A stretch of DNA of 64,000 nucleotides from Peteryoungia algae (GTDB lineage Bacteria > Pseudomonadota > Alphaproteobacteria > Rhizobiales > Rhizobiaceae): assembly GCF_030369675.1 (NCBI RefSeq), contig NZ_CP128477.1, positions 2,894,001 through 2,958,000 on the forward strand, written 5' to 3'. Positions 10,232 to 19,952 of the stretch are shown here, piece after piece. Position numbers and translations under genes: made by a program. The number at the start of each line of letters is the position of its first letter. Position 1 is the stretch's first letter. Below the pieces are notes generated by a model. It was not told the DNA's origin and ran no database searches. It saw nothing but the letters and a program-made list of their open reading frames with translations.

Positions 10232-11323
10232 ATGAACGCCCACCGCCTTTTCTCGCTGCGGCCGAACCTGCCGCGCCCTTCGATCTCGGAGATGGTTCTC
10301 TGGATCACCGGCGCACTGCCTCTGGCGTTCCTGGCCCTGCTGGTCGCCACCCTTCTGACAATTGTCCCTGCCCGCGCCTCGGATATCGCATGCCACGGCG
10401 AGAACCTGCTCGTGGCAATGGAAAGGGAGAACCCGGAGGAACTGGCAGCGATCCGCGCGGAAGCGGCCAAGGTGGCGAATGGTCAGGGCATCTTCTGGAA
10501 GATCGAAAAGCAGGGCTTGAAGCCGTCCTACCTGCTCGGCACCATGCACGTCACCGATCCTCGCGTTCTCACCATGCCGAAAGGCGCTCGAGAAGCAACG
10601 GCCGCGGCCGATGTGGTCGTCATCGAGTCAGACGAGATCCTCGACGAGAAGAAGGCTGCGGCCTCCCTCCTGATGCATCCCGAACTGACCATGTTCACCG
10701 ATGGCAAATCCGTAAAGGATCACCTCGACGCCGCCGATCTGGAGAAGCTGGAGTCCGGCCTGAGGCAACGTGGTCTGGCCCTCGGCGCCGTCGCCAAGAT
10801 GAAGCCCTGGATCCTCGCAAGCTTCGTGGCCTTGCCCGCCTGCGAGATGTCACGCAAGGCAGCTGGCGCCTCCTTCCTCGACAAGCAGATCGCCGAGGAC
10901 GCCGTCAAGGCCGGCAAGCCGGTGGCGGGCCTCGAGAGTCTCGTCGAGCAACTCGAAGCCATGGCAGACCTGCCGGTCGATTTCCATTTCAAGGCCCTGA
11001 TCGAGACGATCGAGCTCGGCGACAAGATGGAAGACGTCATCGAGACGATGACCGAGCTTTATCTTGCGGGTGAGATCGGCATGACAATGCCGATGCTGAA
11101 GACCGTTGCCCCGTCGCCCGGCGAAGAAGATGAAAGCGCCTATGCCGCCTTCGAGAGCCGCATCGTCCGCGACCGCAATCTTGTCATGGCGGATGGCAGC
11201 AAGCCGCATCTGGAAAAGGGCAATGCCTTCATCGCTGTCGGCGCGCTGCATCTGCCGGGTGAGGAAGGTCTCGTCGAACTCATCCGTCGCCAAGGCTATA
11301 CCGTCACGCGGGTCGACGGCTGA
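10232..11323 (+). CDS. TraB/GumN family protein, membrane-anchored
   Basis: This 363-residue protein of the TraB/GumN (Tiki-like) superfamily has members that are or resemble metal-dependent hydrolases. The two hallmark motifs are present: LLGTMHVTDPRVL near the start of the domain and AVGALHLPGEEGL near the C-terminus. A hydrophobic segment of about 25 residues (ITGALPLAFLALLVATLL) precedes the domain, so it should face the periplasm. ATG 10232 is preferred because AGGAG lies just upstream; GTG 10217 is five codons earlier. It follows xerC by 87 bases. The bacterial function is not established. Confidence 0.85.
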   Translation: MNAHRLFSLRPNLPRPSISEMVLWITGALPLAFLALLVATLLTIVPARASDIACHGENLLVAMERENPEELAAIRAEAAKVANGQGIFWKIEKQGLKPSYLLGTMHVTDPRVLTMPKGAREATAAADVVVIESDEILDEKKAAASLLMHPELTMFTDGKSVKDHLDAADLEKLESGLRQRGLALGAVAKMKPWILASFVALPACEMSRKAAGASFLDKQIAEDAVKAGKPVAGLESLVEQLEAMADLPVDFHFKALIETIELGDKMEDVIETMTELYLAGEIGMTMPMLKTVAPSPGEEDESAYAAFESRIVRDRNLVMADGSKPHLEKGNAFIAVGALHLPGEEGLVELIRRQGYTVTRVDG

Positions 11324-11804
11324 GGTCGAACGAAGCGGCAAATCGTTTGAGGAAGGTCTTCACGATCAGCTTGTGGAACGGCGTGACGACGAGGATGTAG
11401 AGCCGGCCGAACAGATTGTGCCGCCTGACCAGCGTCGTCAGTGAGACGTGCTGGTGGGCGGCGGCTTCAGGCTCGACCGACACGATGATCCGGAAATCGA
11501 GATGTTTGTCGTTGAATCCGAGAACCACGCGCTCGTGGTCATGCTCGATGACCGGAAAGCCGCCGATCATGTCCTGATCGCTCAACGCGAGTTCCGCCGA
11601 TTTCAGGCCAAAGAGACCGACGATCCGGTTGCGGATCCCAAGAAGTGCAGTGACCCATCTGGGCGCTCGACCCATGAGAGCCGTGGCGACTTGCATCGGA
11701 TCGAGATCGGCTCGGTCGAGCCTCACGCTATAGCTGTCCGCCCAGTCGGCCTCTGCAAGATCCGGATGGGGTAGCTCGACCTTCTGCTTCGAAACTACAA
11801 CCAT
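11304..11804 (-). CDS. DUF2867 domain-containing protein
   Basis: This 166-residue soluble protein matches the pattern of the DUF2867 family, with motifs such as DYSVRLD-type strands, PRWVTALLGIRNRIV and HQHVSLTTLVRRHNLFGRLYI. The family is of unknown function and is sometimes fused to SDR domains. The ATG at 11804 has GGGGAAAG just upstream on the minus strand; longer readings would start inside the leader of the neighbouring b561 gene. It ends 20 bases inside the converging TraB/GumN gene. It follows the cytochrome b561 gene closely and may share its transcript. Confidence 0.8.
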   Translation of the reverse strand: MVVVSKQKVELPHPDLAEADWADSYSVRLDRADLDPMQVATALMGRAPRWVTALLGIRNRIVGLFGLKSAELALSDQDMIGGFPVIEHDHERVVLGFNDKHLDFRIIVSVEPEAAAHQHVSLTTLVRRHNLFGRLYILVVTPFHKLIVKTFLKRFAASFDLSRRPA

Positions 11805-11824
11805 CTGCTTTCCCCGATTTGCGA

Positions 11825-12325
11825 TCAGTCCCGGCTCATGCGCGATGCGACCGGCGTTTTCCAGTAAAACTGGTGTACCAGAAGCGCCAGGATATGCACC
11901 GCGATCAAAAGCCACATCAGAGCCTTCAAGGGTCCGCCATGCACGAAGCCCGCCGTTTCATTGGCAAAATAGTAGGCGCCGATCCCGCTCAGCGGCAGCA
12001 GGAAGAAGAGAGCGTAGAAGGTGCCATGCGCCAGCTTGGCCGCAAGACGTAGGACTGGCGGTTCTTCCGGCGGAGCGGCCGGCGCGCCCTTGACCAGCCT
12101 CAGACCGAGCCGAAGCAATCCGAGACAGAGGACCATGATACCGGCATAGGCATGGATGTTGGCGAAGGTCAGATCTTCGGGCGATGGAACCTCGCCACGC
12201 TCATAGGCTTCGGCCACCTCTTTCATCACATCAGAGAAGATGAGGTTGAAGAGGATGAGCAAGGCCATAAGCCAATGCAGGGCCTTTTGCGGGATGGAGT
12301 AGGAAGCGGGCGCGGCTGTGGTCAT
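11825..12325 (-). CDS. Cytochrome b561 family protein
   Basis: This 166-residue, four-helix diheme b-type cytochrome is predicted in the inner membrane. Candidate haem-ligating histidines lie one per helix: KALHWLMAL, NIHAYAGIM, LAHGTFYAL and AVHILALLVHQ. In the family such proteins act as superoxide:quinone oxidoreductases or accept electrons for periplasmic partners. It lies 129 bases downstream of lpdA and directly before the DUF2867 gene on the same strand. Confidence 0.92.
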   Translation of the reverse strand: MTTAAPASYSIPQKALHWLMALLILFNLIFSDVMKEVAEAYERGEVPSPEDLTFANIHAYAGIMVLCLGLLRLGLRLVKGAPAAPPEEPPVLRLAAKLAHGTFYALFFLLPLSGIGAYYFANETAGFVHGGPLKALMWLLIAVHILALLVHQFYWKTPVASRMSRD

Positions 12326-12374
12326 GGTCTTTGCCTTTCGTCAGGATCGAGCGAAGCATTGCCCAGACATGATA

Positions 12375-12407
12375 AAGGCCGCCGCTCGGGGAACAAGCAA
12401 CGGCCTT
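12375..12407 (-). terminator. Candidate terminator after lpdA
   Basis: AAGGCCG (12375-12381) pairs with CGGCCTT (12401-12407). On the minus strand the stem is followed by TTATC, a short T tract only, so termination would be weak. It lies about 47 bases past the lpdA stop and ahead of the b561 gene. Confidence 0.45.
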
Positions 12408-12453
12408 CAACCTTACCAAAATATATAATTGACCTATGTCAGGTCGCGACGCC

Positions 12454-13860
12454 TCACATATGCAGCGGCTTGAAGAAGGTTGCCAGCGCCGCTTCCTTCA
12501 CGGCTTCCGACATGGTCGGGTGCGCATGGCAGGTCCGACCCAGATCTTCGGACGAACCACCGAACTCCATCAGCACGGCCGCTTCGTGGATCATCTCGCC
12601 GGCACCGAGGCCGATGATGTGTACGCCCAGAACCCGGTCCGTATCCTTGTCGGCGAGAACCTTTACGAAGCCGTCGGAGGCAAGCATCGCGCGAGCGCGA
12701 GCATTGGCCGAAAACGGGAACTTGCCGACCTTGTAGGATACGCCTGCGCCCTTGAGCTCTTCCTCGGTCTTGCCGACGGAGGCGACTTCCGGCTGCGTGT
12801 AGACGACACCCGGGATGACGTCATAATTCACGTGACCATGCTGGCCGGCGAGGATTTCGGCGAGAGCCACGCCTTCATCTTCCGCCTTGTGGGCAAGCAT
12901 CGGACCCTTGACCACATCGCCAATGGCATAAATGCCGGCGACATTGGTGCGATAATGGCCGTCGATCTCGACCCGGCCACGATTGTCGAGCGCAACGCCT
13001 GCTTCTTCGAGGCCAAGGCCGGCGGTGTAGGGCTTGCGGCCGGTGGCCACCAGAACGACGTCGGCCTCGAGCGTCCGGGTCTCGCCACCCTTGACCGGCT
13101 CGAACGTGACCTTGGCGCCCTCGCCCGACTTTTCGACGCCCGTGACCTTGGCGCCGAGGTTGAATTCGATGCCCTGCTTGGCAAGGATGCGCTGGAACTG
13201 CTTGGAGACTTCGCCGTCCATGCCGCCAAGGATGACGTCGAGATATTCGACTACGGTGACCTTTGCGCCGAGGCGTGACCATACTGAGCCGAGCTCAAGG
13301 CCGATGACCCCACCGCCGACGACGATCATCTTGCCCGGCACCTTGTCGAGCGCGATGCCCCCGGTGGAGGAGACGATGATCTTCTCGTCGATATCAACGG
13401 CAACACCTGGAATGCCGGCGACATCGGAACCGGTCGCGATGACGATATTCTTCGTCTCGAGAACCTGGACTTCGCCTGCGTCATTGGTGACTTCGACCTT
13501 GCCGGCGGTAAGAATCTTGCCTGTGCCCTGGATGCCGTCGATCTTGTTCTTCTTGAACAGGAAGGCGACTCCCTCGACGTTCGACTTCACGGTCGCGTCC
13601 TTGTGCGCCATCATCTTCGGCAGGTTCAACGTCGGCGCGCCGACGTCCACACCGAGATCACCCATGCCATGACCAGCATGGTGAAAGACTTCCGAGGCGT
13701 GCAGCAAGGCCTTGGAGGGGATGCAGCCAATGTTGAGGCAGGTGCCGCCATAGGTCTGGCGCTTCTCGACGACGGCAACTTTCAGGCCGAGCTGGGCCGC
13801 CTTGATGGCGCAGACATAGCCGCCGGGGCCGGAGCCGATAACGATGACATCATAAGACAT
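12454..13860 (-). CDS. lpdA: Dihydrolipoyl dehydrogenase (E3)
   Basis: This is the FAD-linked E3 component that reoxidises dihydrolipoyl groups, here most likely for 2-oxoglutarate dehydrogenase (468 residues). The FAD fold (VIGSGPGGYV) and redox pair Cys41-Cys46 (GGTCLNIGC) are clear. So are the NAD site (VVGGGVIGLELG) and the catalytic His447-Glu452 (HAHPTMSE). The ATG at 13860 begins the FAD fold directly; the frame extends upstream but adds unlike residues. It is downstream of sucA-sucB on the same strand, but three other genes intervene. The SDR gene ends 26 bases upstream of this start. Confidence 0.97.
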   Translation of the reverse strand: MSYDVIVIGSGPGGYVCAIKAAQLGLKVAVVEKRQTYGGTCLNIGCIPSKALLHASEVFHHAGHGMGDLGVDVGAPTLNLPKMMAHKDATVKSNVEGVAFLFKKNKIDGIQGTGKILTAGKVEVTNDAGEVQVLETKNIVIATGSDVAGIPGVAVDIDEKIIVSSTGGIALDKVPGKMIVVGGGVIGLELGSVWSRLGAKVTVVEYLDVILGGMDGEVSKQFQRILAKQGIEFNLGAKVTGVEKSGEGAKVTFEPVKGGETRTLEADVVLVATGRKPYTAGLGLEEAGVALDNRGRVEIDGHYRTNVAGIYAIGDVVKGPMLAHKAEDEGVALAEILAGQHGHVNYDVIPGVVYTQPEVASVGKTEEELKGAGVSYKVGKFPFSANARARAMLASDGFVKVLADKDTDRVLGVHIIGLGAGEMIHEAAVLMEFGGSSEDLGRTCHAHPTMSEAVKEAALATFFKPLHM

Positions 13861-13885
13861 GGGAAGCTTCCTTCGTTTTCGACGG

Positions 13886-14635
13886 TTACCGGCCGCCGCT
13901 GACATTCAAGATGGCACCCGTCACATAGGATGCCTGAGGCGAGAGGAGATAGAGAACGCTGTCGGCCACTTCGTCCGCCGTTCCCGGCCTTTGCATCGGA
14001 ACGATCGGAGCGAGGTCACGCGCCCGGTTCGGCAGACCGCCGGAGGCGTGAATTTCGGTGTCGATGATACCAGGTCGGACCGCATTCACACGGATACCTT
14101 CGGTCGCGACCTCGCGTGCGAGGCCGAGCGTGAACGTATCGACGGCACCCTTGGCAGCAGCGTAATCCACATATTGGCCGGGTGCACCAAGCACGGCCGC
14201 GATCGACGAAAGGTTGACGATCACGCCACCCTGGCCGTCATTCCTGGTCGACATGCGTTTCACCGCTTCCGTGGCGCAGCGGATCTTACCGATGACATTG
14301 ACGGCAAACATCCGGTCGAGCCGCGCGCGATCGAAGTCCTCGACCCGAGCCGTCACATCGACGATGCCGGCATTGTTGACGAGACCGTACAATGACCCAA
14401 GCCGGTCGACAGCGGAGAAGATCGAGGCTACGCCCTCTTCCGTGCCCGTATCGCCCTGCACGATCTCGGCATGGGCACCAAGCTTGCCGCAAGTGGCAGC
14501 AACAGCTTCCGCAGCGTCCCTATCGGAGCGGTAATTGATCAGCAGGTCATAGCCCTGAGCGGCAGCCTTGCCGCACACGGCCGCACCGATGCCACGACTG
14601 CCACCCGTCACCAGCAAAAGCCTACGAGAATTCAT
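13886..14635 (-). CDS. SDR family oxidoreductase
   Basis: This is a classical short-chain dehydrogenase/reductase of 249 residues. The cofactor motif VTGGSRGIG is at about 8-16, followed by LVNNAGIV, a catalytic Ser in NLSSIA, and YAAAK. Arg in INYRSDRD after the second strand favours NADP(H). It resembles sugar or glucose-1-dehydrogenase-like SDRs; the substrate is unknown. ATG 14635 overlaps the upstream gene's stop (ATGA, 4 bases), so translation is coupled. It lies within the suc-lpd locus, between sucB and lpdA. Confidence 0.9.
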   Translation of the reverse strand: MNSRRLLLVTGGSRGIGAAVCGKAAAQGYDLLINYRSDRDAAEAVAATCGKLGAHAEIVQGDTGTEEGVASIFSAVDRLGSLYGLVNNAGIVDVTARVEDFDRARLDRMFAVNVIGKIRCATEAVKRMSTRNDGQGGVIVNLSSIAAVLGAPGQYVDYAAAKGAVDTFTLGLAREVATEGIRVNAVRPGIIDTEIHASGGLPNRARDLAPIVPMQRPGTADEVADSVLYLLSPQASYVTGAILNVSGGR

Positions 14636-15126
14636 GGCGTGCACTCCTTGAATTCGAAGACATCCCAGGGACCGGCCTCCAGCCCTTTGCCCGCTGAAGA
14701 GGCAAGCACGGATGGACCGAAACCAGGCAGCAGAAGGGTGTCCGGCGCATCCGCACCTTCCGGCGGCAGAAGATCGGCATGGCCCGTCGCCTCGTCGACC
14801 CCATAGATGATGCCCTTCCAGACCGTACAGGCTGCGATGTCTGCGCCCGTCACATCACCCTCCGGGCAGGCGTTCATGAGCATGCCGACAGGCCGTTCTA
14901 TCTCCGGATCATATATGACATGGCCATCGAGCTGCAGCGTGCCGATCATCGTGGAGAAGCCATGTGTCACCGGCGTATTCTCGCCACTCGCAGCCGTGAA
15001 GACCAGTTCGAGCCCCGTATCGGCCTCGCGATAGACTGCCTTCTCGATCCGGCAATCAGCCGCCACCGCCGCCTGAGAGATCGCGAGCGCGGCAAGAAGA
15101 ACCGATATTCCGGTTGACGCGCCCAT
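14632..15126 (-). CDS. Predicted secreted protein of unknown function
   Basis: This 164-residue protein starts with a Sec-type signal peptide (MGASTGISVLLAALAISQAAVAA), probably cleaved after AVA. The mature part is acidic and mostly beta-like, with four cysteines (DCRIEK, NACPEG, AACTVW, FKECTP) that could form two disulphides in the periplasm. I do not recognise the family. The stop overlaps the following SDR start, and the gene starts nine bases after the MAPEG stop, so all three are probably cotranscribed. Confidence 0.8.
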   Translation of the reverse strand: MGASTGISVLLAALAISQAAVAADCRIEKAVYREADTGLELVFTAASGENTPVTHGFSTMIGTLQLDGHVIYDPEIERPVGMLMNACPEGDVTGADIAACTVWKGIIYGVDEATGHADLLPPEGADAPDTLLLPGFGPSVLASSAGKGLEAGPWDVFEFKECTP

Positions 15127-15134
15127 GCCTCACC

Positions 15135-15548
15135 TCAAAACGCCAGCGAGAGGAACATCAGGCCGAGCCCGGCCACGGACCCGAGCCAGACGAGCGAACG
15201 GATATAGGGAATGCCTGCGAGATAGAGCGGGTAGTAGACGATGCGTCCGACAAACCAGACGATCGCGCCAGTCAGACCAAGACCCGAGGTCTCGCCCGTG
15301 GAAAGAAGCCCTGCCGCCAGCGCAATGAAGGCGGGGTAGGTTTCACGGAAATTGGAAGATGCACGCGCCGCGCGGCCGGCGAGCTTGCTCTCCGGCTGCT
15401 TGTTGCCGTCACGCGGACCGGCATTCCACTCCGTACCCAACTCCTTGGTTGCGAACATACCCTGAAGCAGGACATGCGCGACCAGCAGGACCACGCTCCA
15501 GGCAAGGAGCAGGACAAGCGGAGAAGCGGAAGCGGATACCGGCTCCAT
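15135..15548 (-). CDS. MAPEG family membrane protein
   Basis: This 137-residue protein has four predicted membrane helices in the MAPEG pattern. It carries the signature with ARASSNFRETYPAF (Arg, Asn, Glu in the second helix region) and the YYPLYLAGIPYIRSLVWLG segment. Eukaryotic MAPEG proteins are glutathione- or eicosanoid-linked; most bacterial members have no assigned substrate. It starts 12 bases after the sucB stop and heads the three-gene insert between sucB and lpdA. Confidence 0.88.
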   Translation of the reverse strand: MEPVSASASPLVLLLAWSVVLLVAHVLLQGMFATKELGTEWNAGPRDGNKQPESKLAGRAARASSNFRETYPAFIALAAGLLSTGETSGLGLTGAIVWFVGRIVYYPLYLAGIPYIRSLVWLGSVAGLGLMFLSLAF

Positions 15549-15560
15549 CGTGAGTTTTCC

Positions 15561-16793
15561 TTAGAGATCGAGAACCAGACGTTCCGGATCCTCAAGGCTT
15601 TCCTTGACGCGGACGAGGAAGGTGACTGCTTCCTTGCCGTCGACGATGCGGTGATCGTAGGAGAGCGCAAGATACATCATCGGACGGATGACGATCTGGC
15701 CGCCGACGACGACCGGGCGCTCCTGGATCTTGTGCATGCCGAGGATACCCGACTGCGGTGCATTCAGGATCGGCGAGGACATCAGCGAACCATAGACGCC
15801 ACCGTTCGAGATGGTGAAGGTACCGCCCTGCATGTCGGCCATGGAGAGCTGGCCATCACGCGCCGCCTTGCCGAGACGGCCGATATCCTTCTCGATTTCG
15901 GCGATCGACATCTGGTCGGCATCGCGCACGACCGGAACGACGAGACCCTTCTCCGTGCCGACGGCAACGCCGACATGGCAGTAGTTCTTGTAGATGATGT
16001 CAGTGCCGTCGATCTCGGCGTTGACGGCAGGGAGCTCCTTCAAGGCATGGGTCACGGCCTTGGTGAAGAAGCCCATGAAGCCGAGCTTCACGCCATGCTT
16101 CTTCTCGAAGATGTCCTTGTAACGGTTGCGCAGGTCCATGACCGCCTTCATGTCCACCTCGTTATAGGTGGTGAGCATGGCGGCCGTGTTCTGGGCATCC
16201 TTGAGGCGCTTGGCGATCGTCTGGCGCAGACGCGTCATCTTCACGCGCTCTTCGCGGGAAGCATCATCGGCCGAAGAGGCCGGACGAGGAGCAGCCGGGG
16301 CTGCAGGAGCGGCGGGGGCTGCCGTGCCCTTGGCGATGGCTGCGAGAACATCGCCCTTCAGCACCTGGCCACGCTTGCCAGAGCCATCGACATCAGACGT
16401 CGAGATGTTGTTGTCGGCGGCGAGCTTGGCAGCGGCCGGTGCAGCCGGCATGGCCGAGGGAGCAGCCGCAGGGGCCGCAGCGGGTGCGGGCGCCGCAGCA
16501 GGGGCTGCCGGGGCTGCGGCCGGAGCCGGAGCGGAAGCACCAACCGAACCGGCAGCGCCTTCGGCGATCTGGCCGAGCAGCGCGCCGAGGCCAACGGTTT
16601 CGCCGTTCTGGGCGACAATTTCAGTCAGCACGCCCGAGACCGGCGAGGGGACTTCGACGGTCACCTTGTCGGTTTCGAGTTCGACGAGGGGTTCGTCAGC
16701 CTTGACGGTGTCACCGACCTTCTTGAACCAGGTGCCAATTGTGGCTTCGCTGACGGATTCGCCAAGGGTGGGTACGCGGATTTCAGTGGCCAT
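15561..16793 (-). CDS. sucB: 2-oxoglutarate dehydrogenase E2, dihydrolipoyl succinyltransferase
   Basis: This is the E2 core of the 2-oxoglutarate dehydrogenase complex (410 residues). The N-terminal lipoyl domain has its lipoylated Lys at 43 (ETDKVTVE). A long Ala/Pro-rich flexible linker follows at about 85-125, then the E1/E3-binding domain ([19 protein letters not shown] in outline). The catalytic domain has His381 and Asp385 in SYDHRIVDG. The linker's composition produces a spurious open frame on the opposite strand. It lies 57 bases downstream of sucA. Confidence 0.98.
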   Translation of the reverse strand: MATEIRVPTLGESVSEATIGTWFKKVGDTVKADEPLVELETDKVTVEVPSPVSGVLTEIVAQNGETVGLGALLGQIAEGAAGSVGASAPAPAAAPAAPAAAPAPAAAPAAAPSAMPAAPAAAKLAADNNISTSDVDGSGKRGQVLKGDVLAAIAKGTAAPAAPAAPAAPRPASSADDASREERVKMTRLRQTIAKRLKDAQNTAAMLTTYNEVDMKAVMDLRNRYKDIFEKKHGVKLGFMGFFTKAVTHALKELPAVNAEIDGTDIIYKNYCHVGVAVGTEKGLVVPVVRDADQMSIAEIEKDIGRLGKAARDGQLSMADMQGGTFTISNGGVYGSLMSSPILNAPQSGILGMHKIQERPVVVGGQIVIRPMMYLALSYDHRIVDGKEAVTFLVRVKESLEDPERLVLDL

Positions 16794-16850
16794 GATCTCA
16801 ATTCCGTTGGTCAGAGAAGGTTTCGGTCTGCGAGGAGAAGACTGGGCGGA

Positions 16851-19847
16851 TCAACCGCCCAGTGCGTCCTCGAGGAAGGCTTCGAGCTGGGCGAGGTGCT
16901 TCGACATCAGGCCGGTTGCCGGCGAGGCGGCAGCCGGGCGGCCGGTGTAGCGCACCCGCTGGTACTTGGCGTCGATATGGGCAAGCACCCATTCCAGATA
17001 CGGATCGATAAACGACCACGCACCCATGTTCTTCGGCTCTTCCTGGCACCATACCATCTCCGCATTACGGAAACGGGACAACTCATTGATGAGCGCCTTT
17101 GCCGGGAACGGATAGAGCTGTTCGATGCGCAGCAGATAGACGTCGTCGATGCCGCGCTTTTCGCGCTCTTCCAGGAGGTCGTAATAGACCTTGCCCGAAC
17201 ACATCACGACGCGGCGGATCTTGGCATCCTTCTGCAGCTTGATCGGACCGTCCTTGATCACCTCCGCGTCATCCCACAGCAGGCGGTGGAACGAGCTTTC
17301 GCCTGCCATTTCGGCAAGGCTCGAGGTCGCCCGCTTGTGACGCAGCAGGGACTTCGGCGTCATCATGATTAGCGGCTTGCGGAAGTCGCGCTTCATCTGC
17401 CGGCGCAGAATGTGGAAGTAGTTGGACGGCGTCGTGCAATAGGCGACCTGCATGTTGTCTTCGGCGCACATCTGCAACCACCGCTCGAGGCGGGCCGACG
17501 AATGCTCAGGACCCTGTCCCTCGTAACCATGCGGCAGGAGGCAGACGAGACCGGACATGCGCAGCCACTTGCGTTCGCCCGACGAGATGAACTGGTCGAA
17601 CACGACCTGGGCACCGTTTGCGAAGTCACCGAACTGGGCTTCCCAGAGCGTCAACGCATTGGGACGGGCCAGCGAATAGCCGTATTCGAAACCGAGTACG
17701 GCCTCCTCCGAGAGCATCGAATTGATGACCTCGTAGCGTGCCTGGTTCGGGGCCAGATGCGCGAGCGGGATGTAGCGTTCTTCGGTTTCCTGATCATAGA
17801 GAACCGAATGGCGCTGACTGAACGTACCGCGTTCGCAATCCTGACCGGACAGGCGGATCTTGTGGCCGTCGAGGCAGAGCGAACCGAAGGCGAGTGCTTC
17901 GCCCATGGCCCAGTCGATGCCTTCGCCGCTCTCGATCATCTGCGCCCGGTTGTCCATGAAGCGCTGGATCGTCCGGTGCGCCTTGAAGCCTTCGGGGATG
18001 GTCGACAGCTTGCGACCGATCTCCTTCAATTGCTTCATCGGCACGGCCGTCTTGCCGCGACGCTGCTCGTCGGCATTGTCGGCGGTCCTCAGACCCGACC
18101 AGACGCCGTCCAGCCAGTCGGCCTTGTTCGGCTTGTAGCTTTGACCGGCTTCGAACTCCTGTTCGAGATGCGCACGCCAGTCGGCCTTCATCTTTTCGAA
18201 TTCGCCTTCCGAGATCAGGCCTTCCGCAATCAGCCGCTCGCCATAGATGTTGACGACCGTCTTGTGGGCACGGATTTCCTTGTACATCTTCGGCTGGGTG
18301 AAGCTCGGCTCGTCGCCTTCGTTGTGACCGAAGCGGCGGTAGCAGAACATATCCACCACGACCGGCTTGTGGAACTTCATCCGGTATTCGGTCGCGACCT
18401 TCGCCGCATAAACGACGGCTTCCGGATCGTCGCCATTGACGTGGAAGATCGGCGCTTCGATCATTTTCGCAACGTCGGACGGATAAGGCGACGAACGCGA
18501 GAAGGCCGGATTGGTGGTAAAGCCGATCTGGTTGTTGATGATGACATGCATCGTGCCGGCGACGCGGTGACCGCGCAGACCGGACAGACCCAGGATTTCG
18601 GCCACGACGCCCTGGCCGGCAAAAGCAGCATCACCATGGAGCAGCAACGGCAGCACCTTGGCGCGCTCCTTGAGCGGAATGATGTCACCTTCCCAGGTCT
18701 TGGCGATCTGGTCCTGCTTCGCACGGGCCTTGCCCATGACGACGGGGTTGACGATTTCGAGATGCGACGGGTTGGCGGTCAGCGACAGGTGAACCTTGTT
18801 GCCGTCGAACTCGCGGTCCGAGGAAGCGCCGAGGTGGTACTTCACGTCACCGGAGCCTTCGACTTCGTCGGGCTTGAACGAACCGCCCTTGAATTCGTGG
18901 AATACGGCACGGTGCGGCTTTGCCATCACATTGGTCAGGACGTTCAGACGGCCACGATGGGCCATGCCGAGAACAACCTGCTCAAGGCCTTCCTGGCCAC
19001 CCCGCTTGATGATCTGCTCCAGCGCCGGGATGAGAGATTCACCACCGTCGAGGCCGAAGCGCTTGGTGCCCTTGTACTTGACGTCGATGAACTGTTCGAA
19101 GCCCTCGGCCTCGATCAGCTTCTGCAGAATGGCCTTCTTGCCGTTCGGCGTGAACTCGACGCCCTTGCCGGGTCCCTCGATGCGCTCCTGAATCCAGGCC
19201 TTTTCTTCCGGATTGGAGATATGCATGAATTCGACGCCGAGCGTCGAGCAATAGGTTCGCTGCAGGATGTCGAGCATCTGCGGGATCGTCGCGTATTCGA
19301 GACCCAGCACGTTGTCGATGAAGATCTTGCGGCCGTAATCGGCTTCGGTGAAGCCGTAGGCAACGGGCGACAACTCGTTGTAGTCGTCGACAGGTGCTGC
19401 AATCCCGAGCGGATCGAGATTGGCGTGCAGGTGACCGCGCATGCGGTATGCACGGATCATCATGATGGCGCGAACCGAATCGCGCGTCGCCTGCAGGACT
19501 TCGGCTTCTGACACGGCCTTGCCCGCCGAAGCAGCGGTCGCTTCGACCTTGGCCTGAACCTTCTTTTCGATGACTTTCTCGACCACGCCCCAATTGCCGT
19601 CGAGCGCGTTGACGAGATCGCCGCCTTCAGCAATCGGCCAGTTCTTGCGCTGCCACGAGGCGCCCTTGGCGGCCTTCTGCACGTCGGTCGGATTGTCGGC
19701 GAGCGCCTTGAAGAAGGCCCGCCATTCGTCGGATACCGATGCGGGATCTTCCTCATACCGTGCGTAAAGCTGTTCGATATAGGCCGCGTTCTGCCCGTCG
19801 AGGAACGACGTGATCAGAAACTGCTCGTTGGCTTCTTGCCTACCCAT
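16851..19847 (-). CDS. sucA: 2-oxoglutarate dehydrogenase E1 component
   Basis: This is the thiamine-diphosphate-dependent E1o subunit (998 residues), which decarboxylates 2-oxoglutarate and succinylates the E2 lipoyl group. The N-terminus (FLDGQNAAYIEQLYARYEEDP in outline) is the E2-binding segment. The ThDP-binding region shows the GMAHRGRLNVL and HGDAAFAGQG motifs, with a VNGDDPEAV segment. The C-terminal part contains the LPHGYEGQGPEHSSARLER motif. It follows sucD after 154 bases that contain a strong hairpin. Confidence 0.98.
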   Translation of the reverse strand: MGRQEANEQFLITSFLDGQNAAYIEQLYARYEEDPASVSDEWRAFFKALADNPTDVQKAAKGASWQRKNWPIAEGGDLVNALDGNWGVVEKVIEKKVQAKVEATAASAGKAVSEAEVLQATRDSVRAIMMIRAYRMRGHLHANLDPLGIAAPVDDYNELSPVAYGFTEADYGRKIFIDNVLGLEYATIPQMLDILQRTYCSTLGVEFMHISNPEEKAWIQERIEGPGKGVEFTPNGKKAILQKLIEAEGFEQFIDVKYKGTKRFGLDGGESLIPALEQIIKRGGQEGLEQVVLGMAHRGRLNVLTNVMAKPHRAVFHEFKGGSFKPDEVEGSGDVKYHLGASSDREFDGNKVHLSLTANPSHLEIVNPVVMGKARAKQDQIAKTWEGDIIPLKERAKVLPLLLHGDAAFAGQGVVAEILGLSGLRGHRVAGTMHVIINNQIGFTTNPAFSRSSPYPSDVAKMIEAPIFHVNGDDPEAVVYAAKVATEYRMKFHKPVVVDMFCYRRFGHNEGDEPSFTQPKMYKEIRAHKTVVNIYGERLIAEGLISEGEFEKMKADWRAHLEQEFEAGQSYKPNKADWLDGVWSGLRTADNADEQRRGKTAVPMKQLKEIGRKLSTIPEGFKAHRTIQRFMDNRAQMIESGEGIDWAMGEALAFGSLCLDGHKIRLSGQDCERGTFSQRHSVLYDQETEERYIPLAHLAPNQARYEVINSMLSEEAVLGFEYGYSLARPNALTLWEAQFGDFANGAQVVFDQFISSGERKWLRMSGLVCLLPHGYEGQGPEHSSARLERWLQMCAEDNMQVAYCTTPSNYFHILRRQMKRDFRKPLIMMTPKSLLRHKRATSSLAEMAGESSFHRLLWDDAEVIKDGPIKLQKDAKIRRVVMCSGKVYYDLLEEREKRGIDDVYLLRIEQLYPFPAKALINELSRFRNAEMVWCQEEPKNMGAWSFIDPYLEWVLAHIDAKYQRVRYTGRPAAASPATGLMSKHLAQLEAFLEDALGG

Positions 19848-19952
19848 GGTGCTTCGCGAACCTCTCGGCTCGCCTCCCGACTAGAATTGATGGCCGGATG
19901 CCCGGCCTGCCGCTCGTGATCGCAGATGCGAATCGTCCATCATATGCGAAAT

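Noticed and set aside
15114..19511. Long plus-strand frames opposite sucB and sucA, and an Ala-rich frame at 16168-16950
   Set aside because: These are shadows of sucA/sucB. The Ala-rich one mirrors the Ala/Pro linker of SucB.
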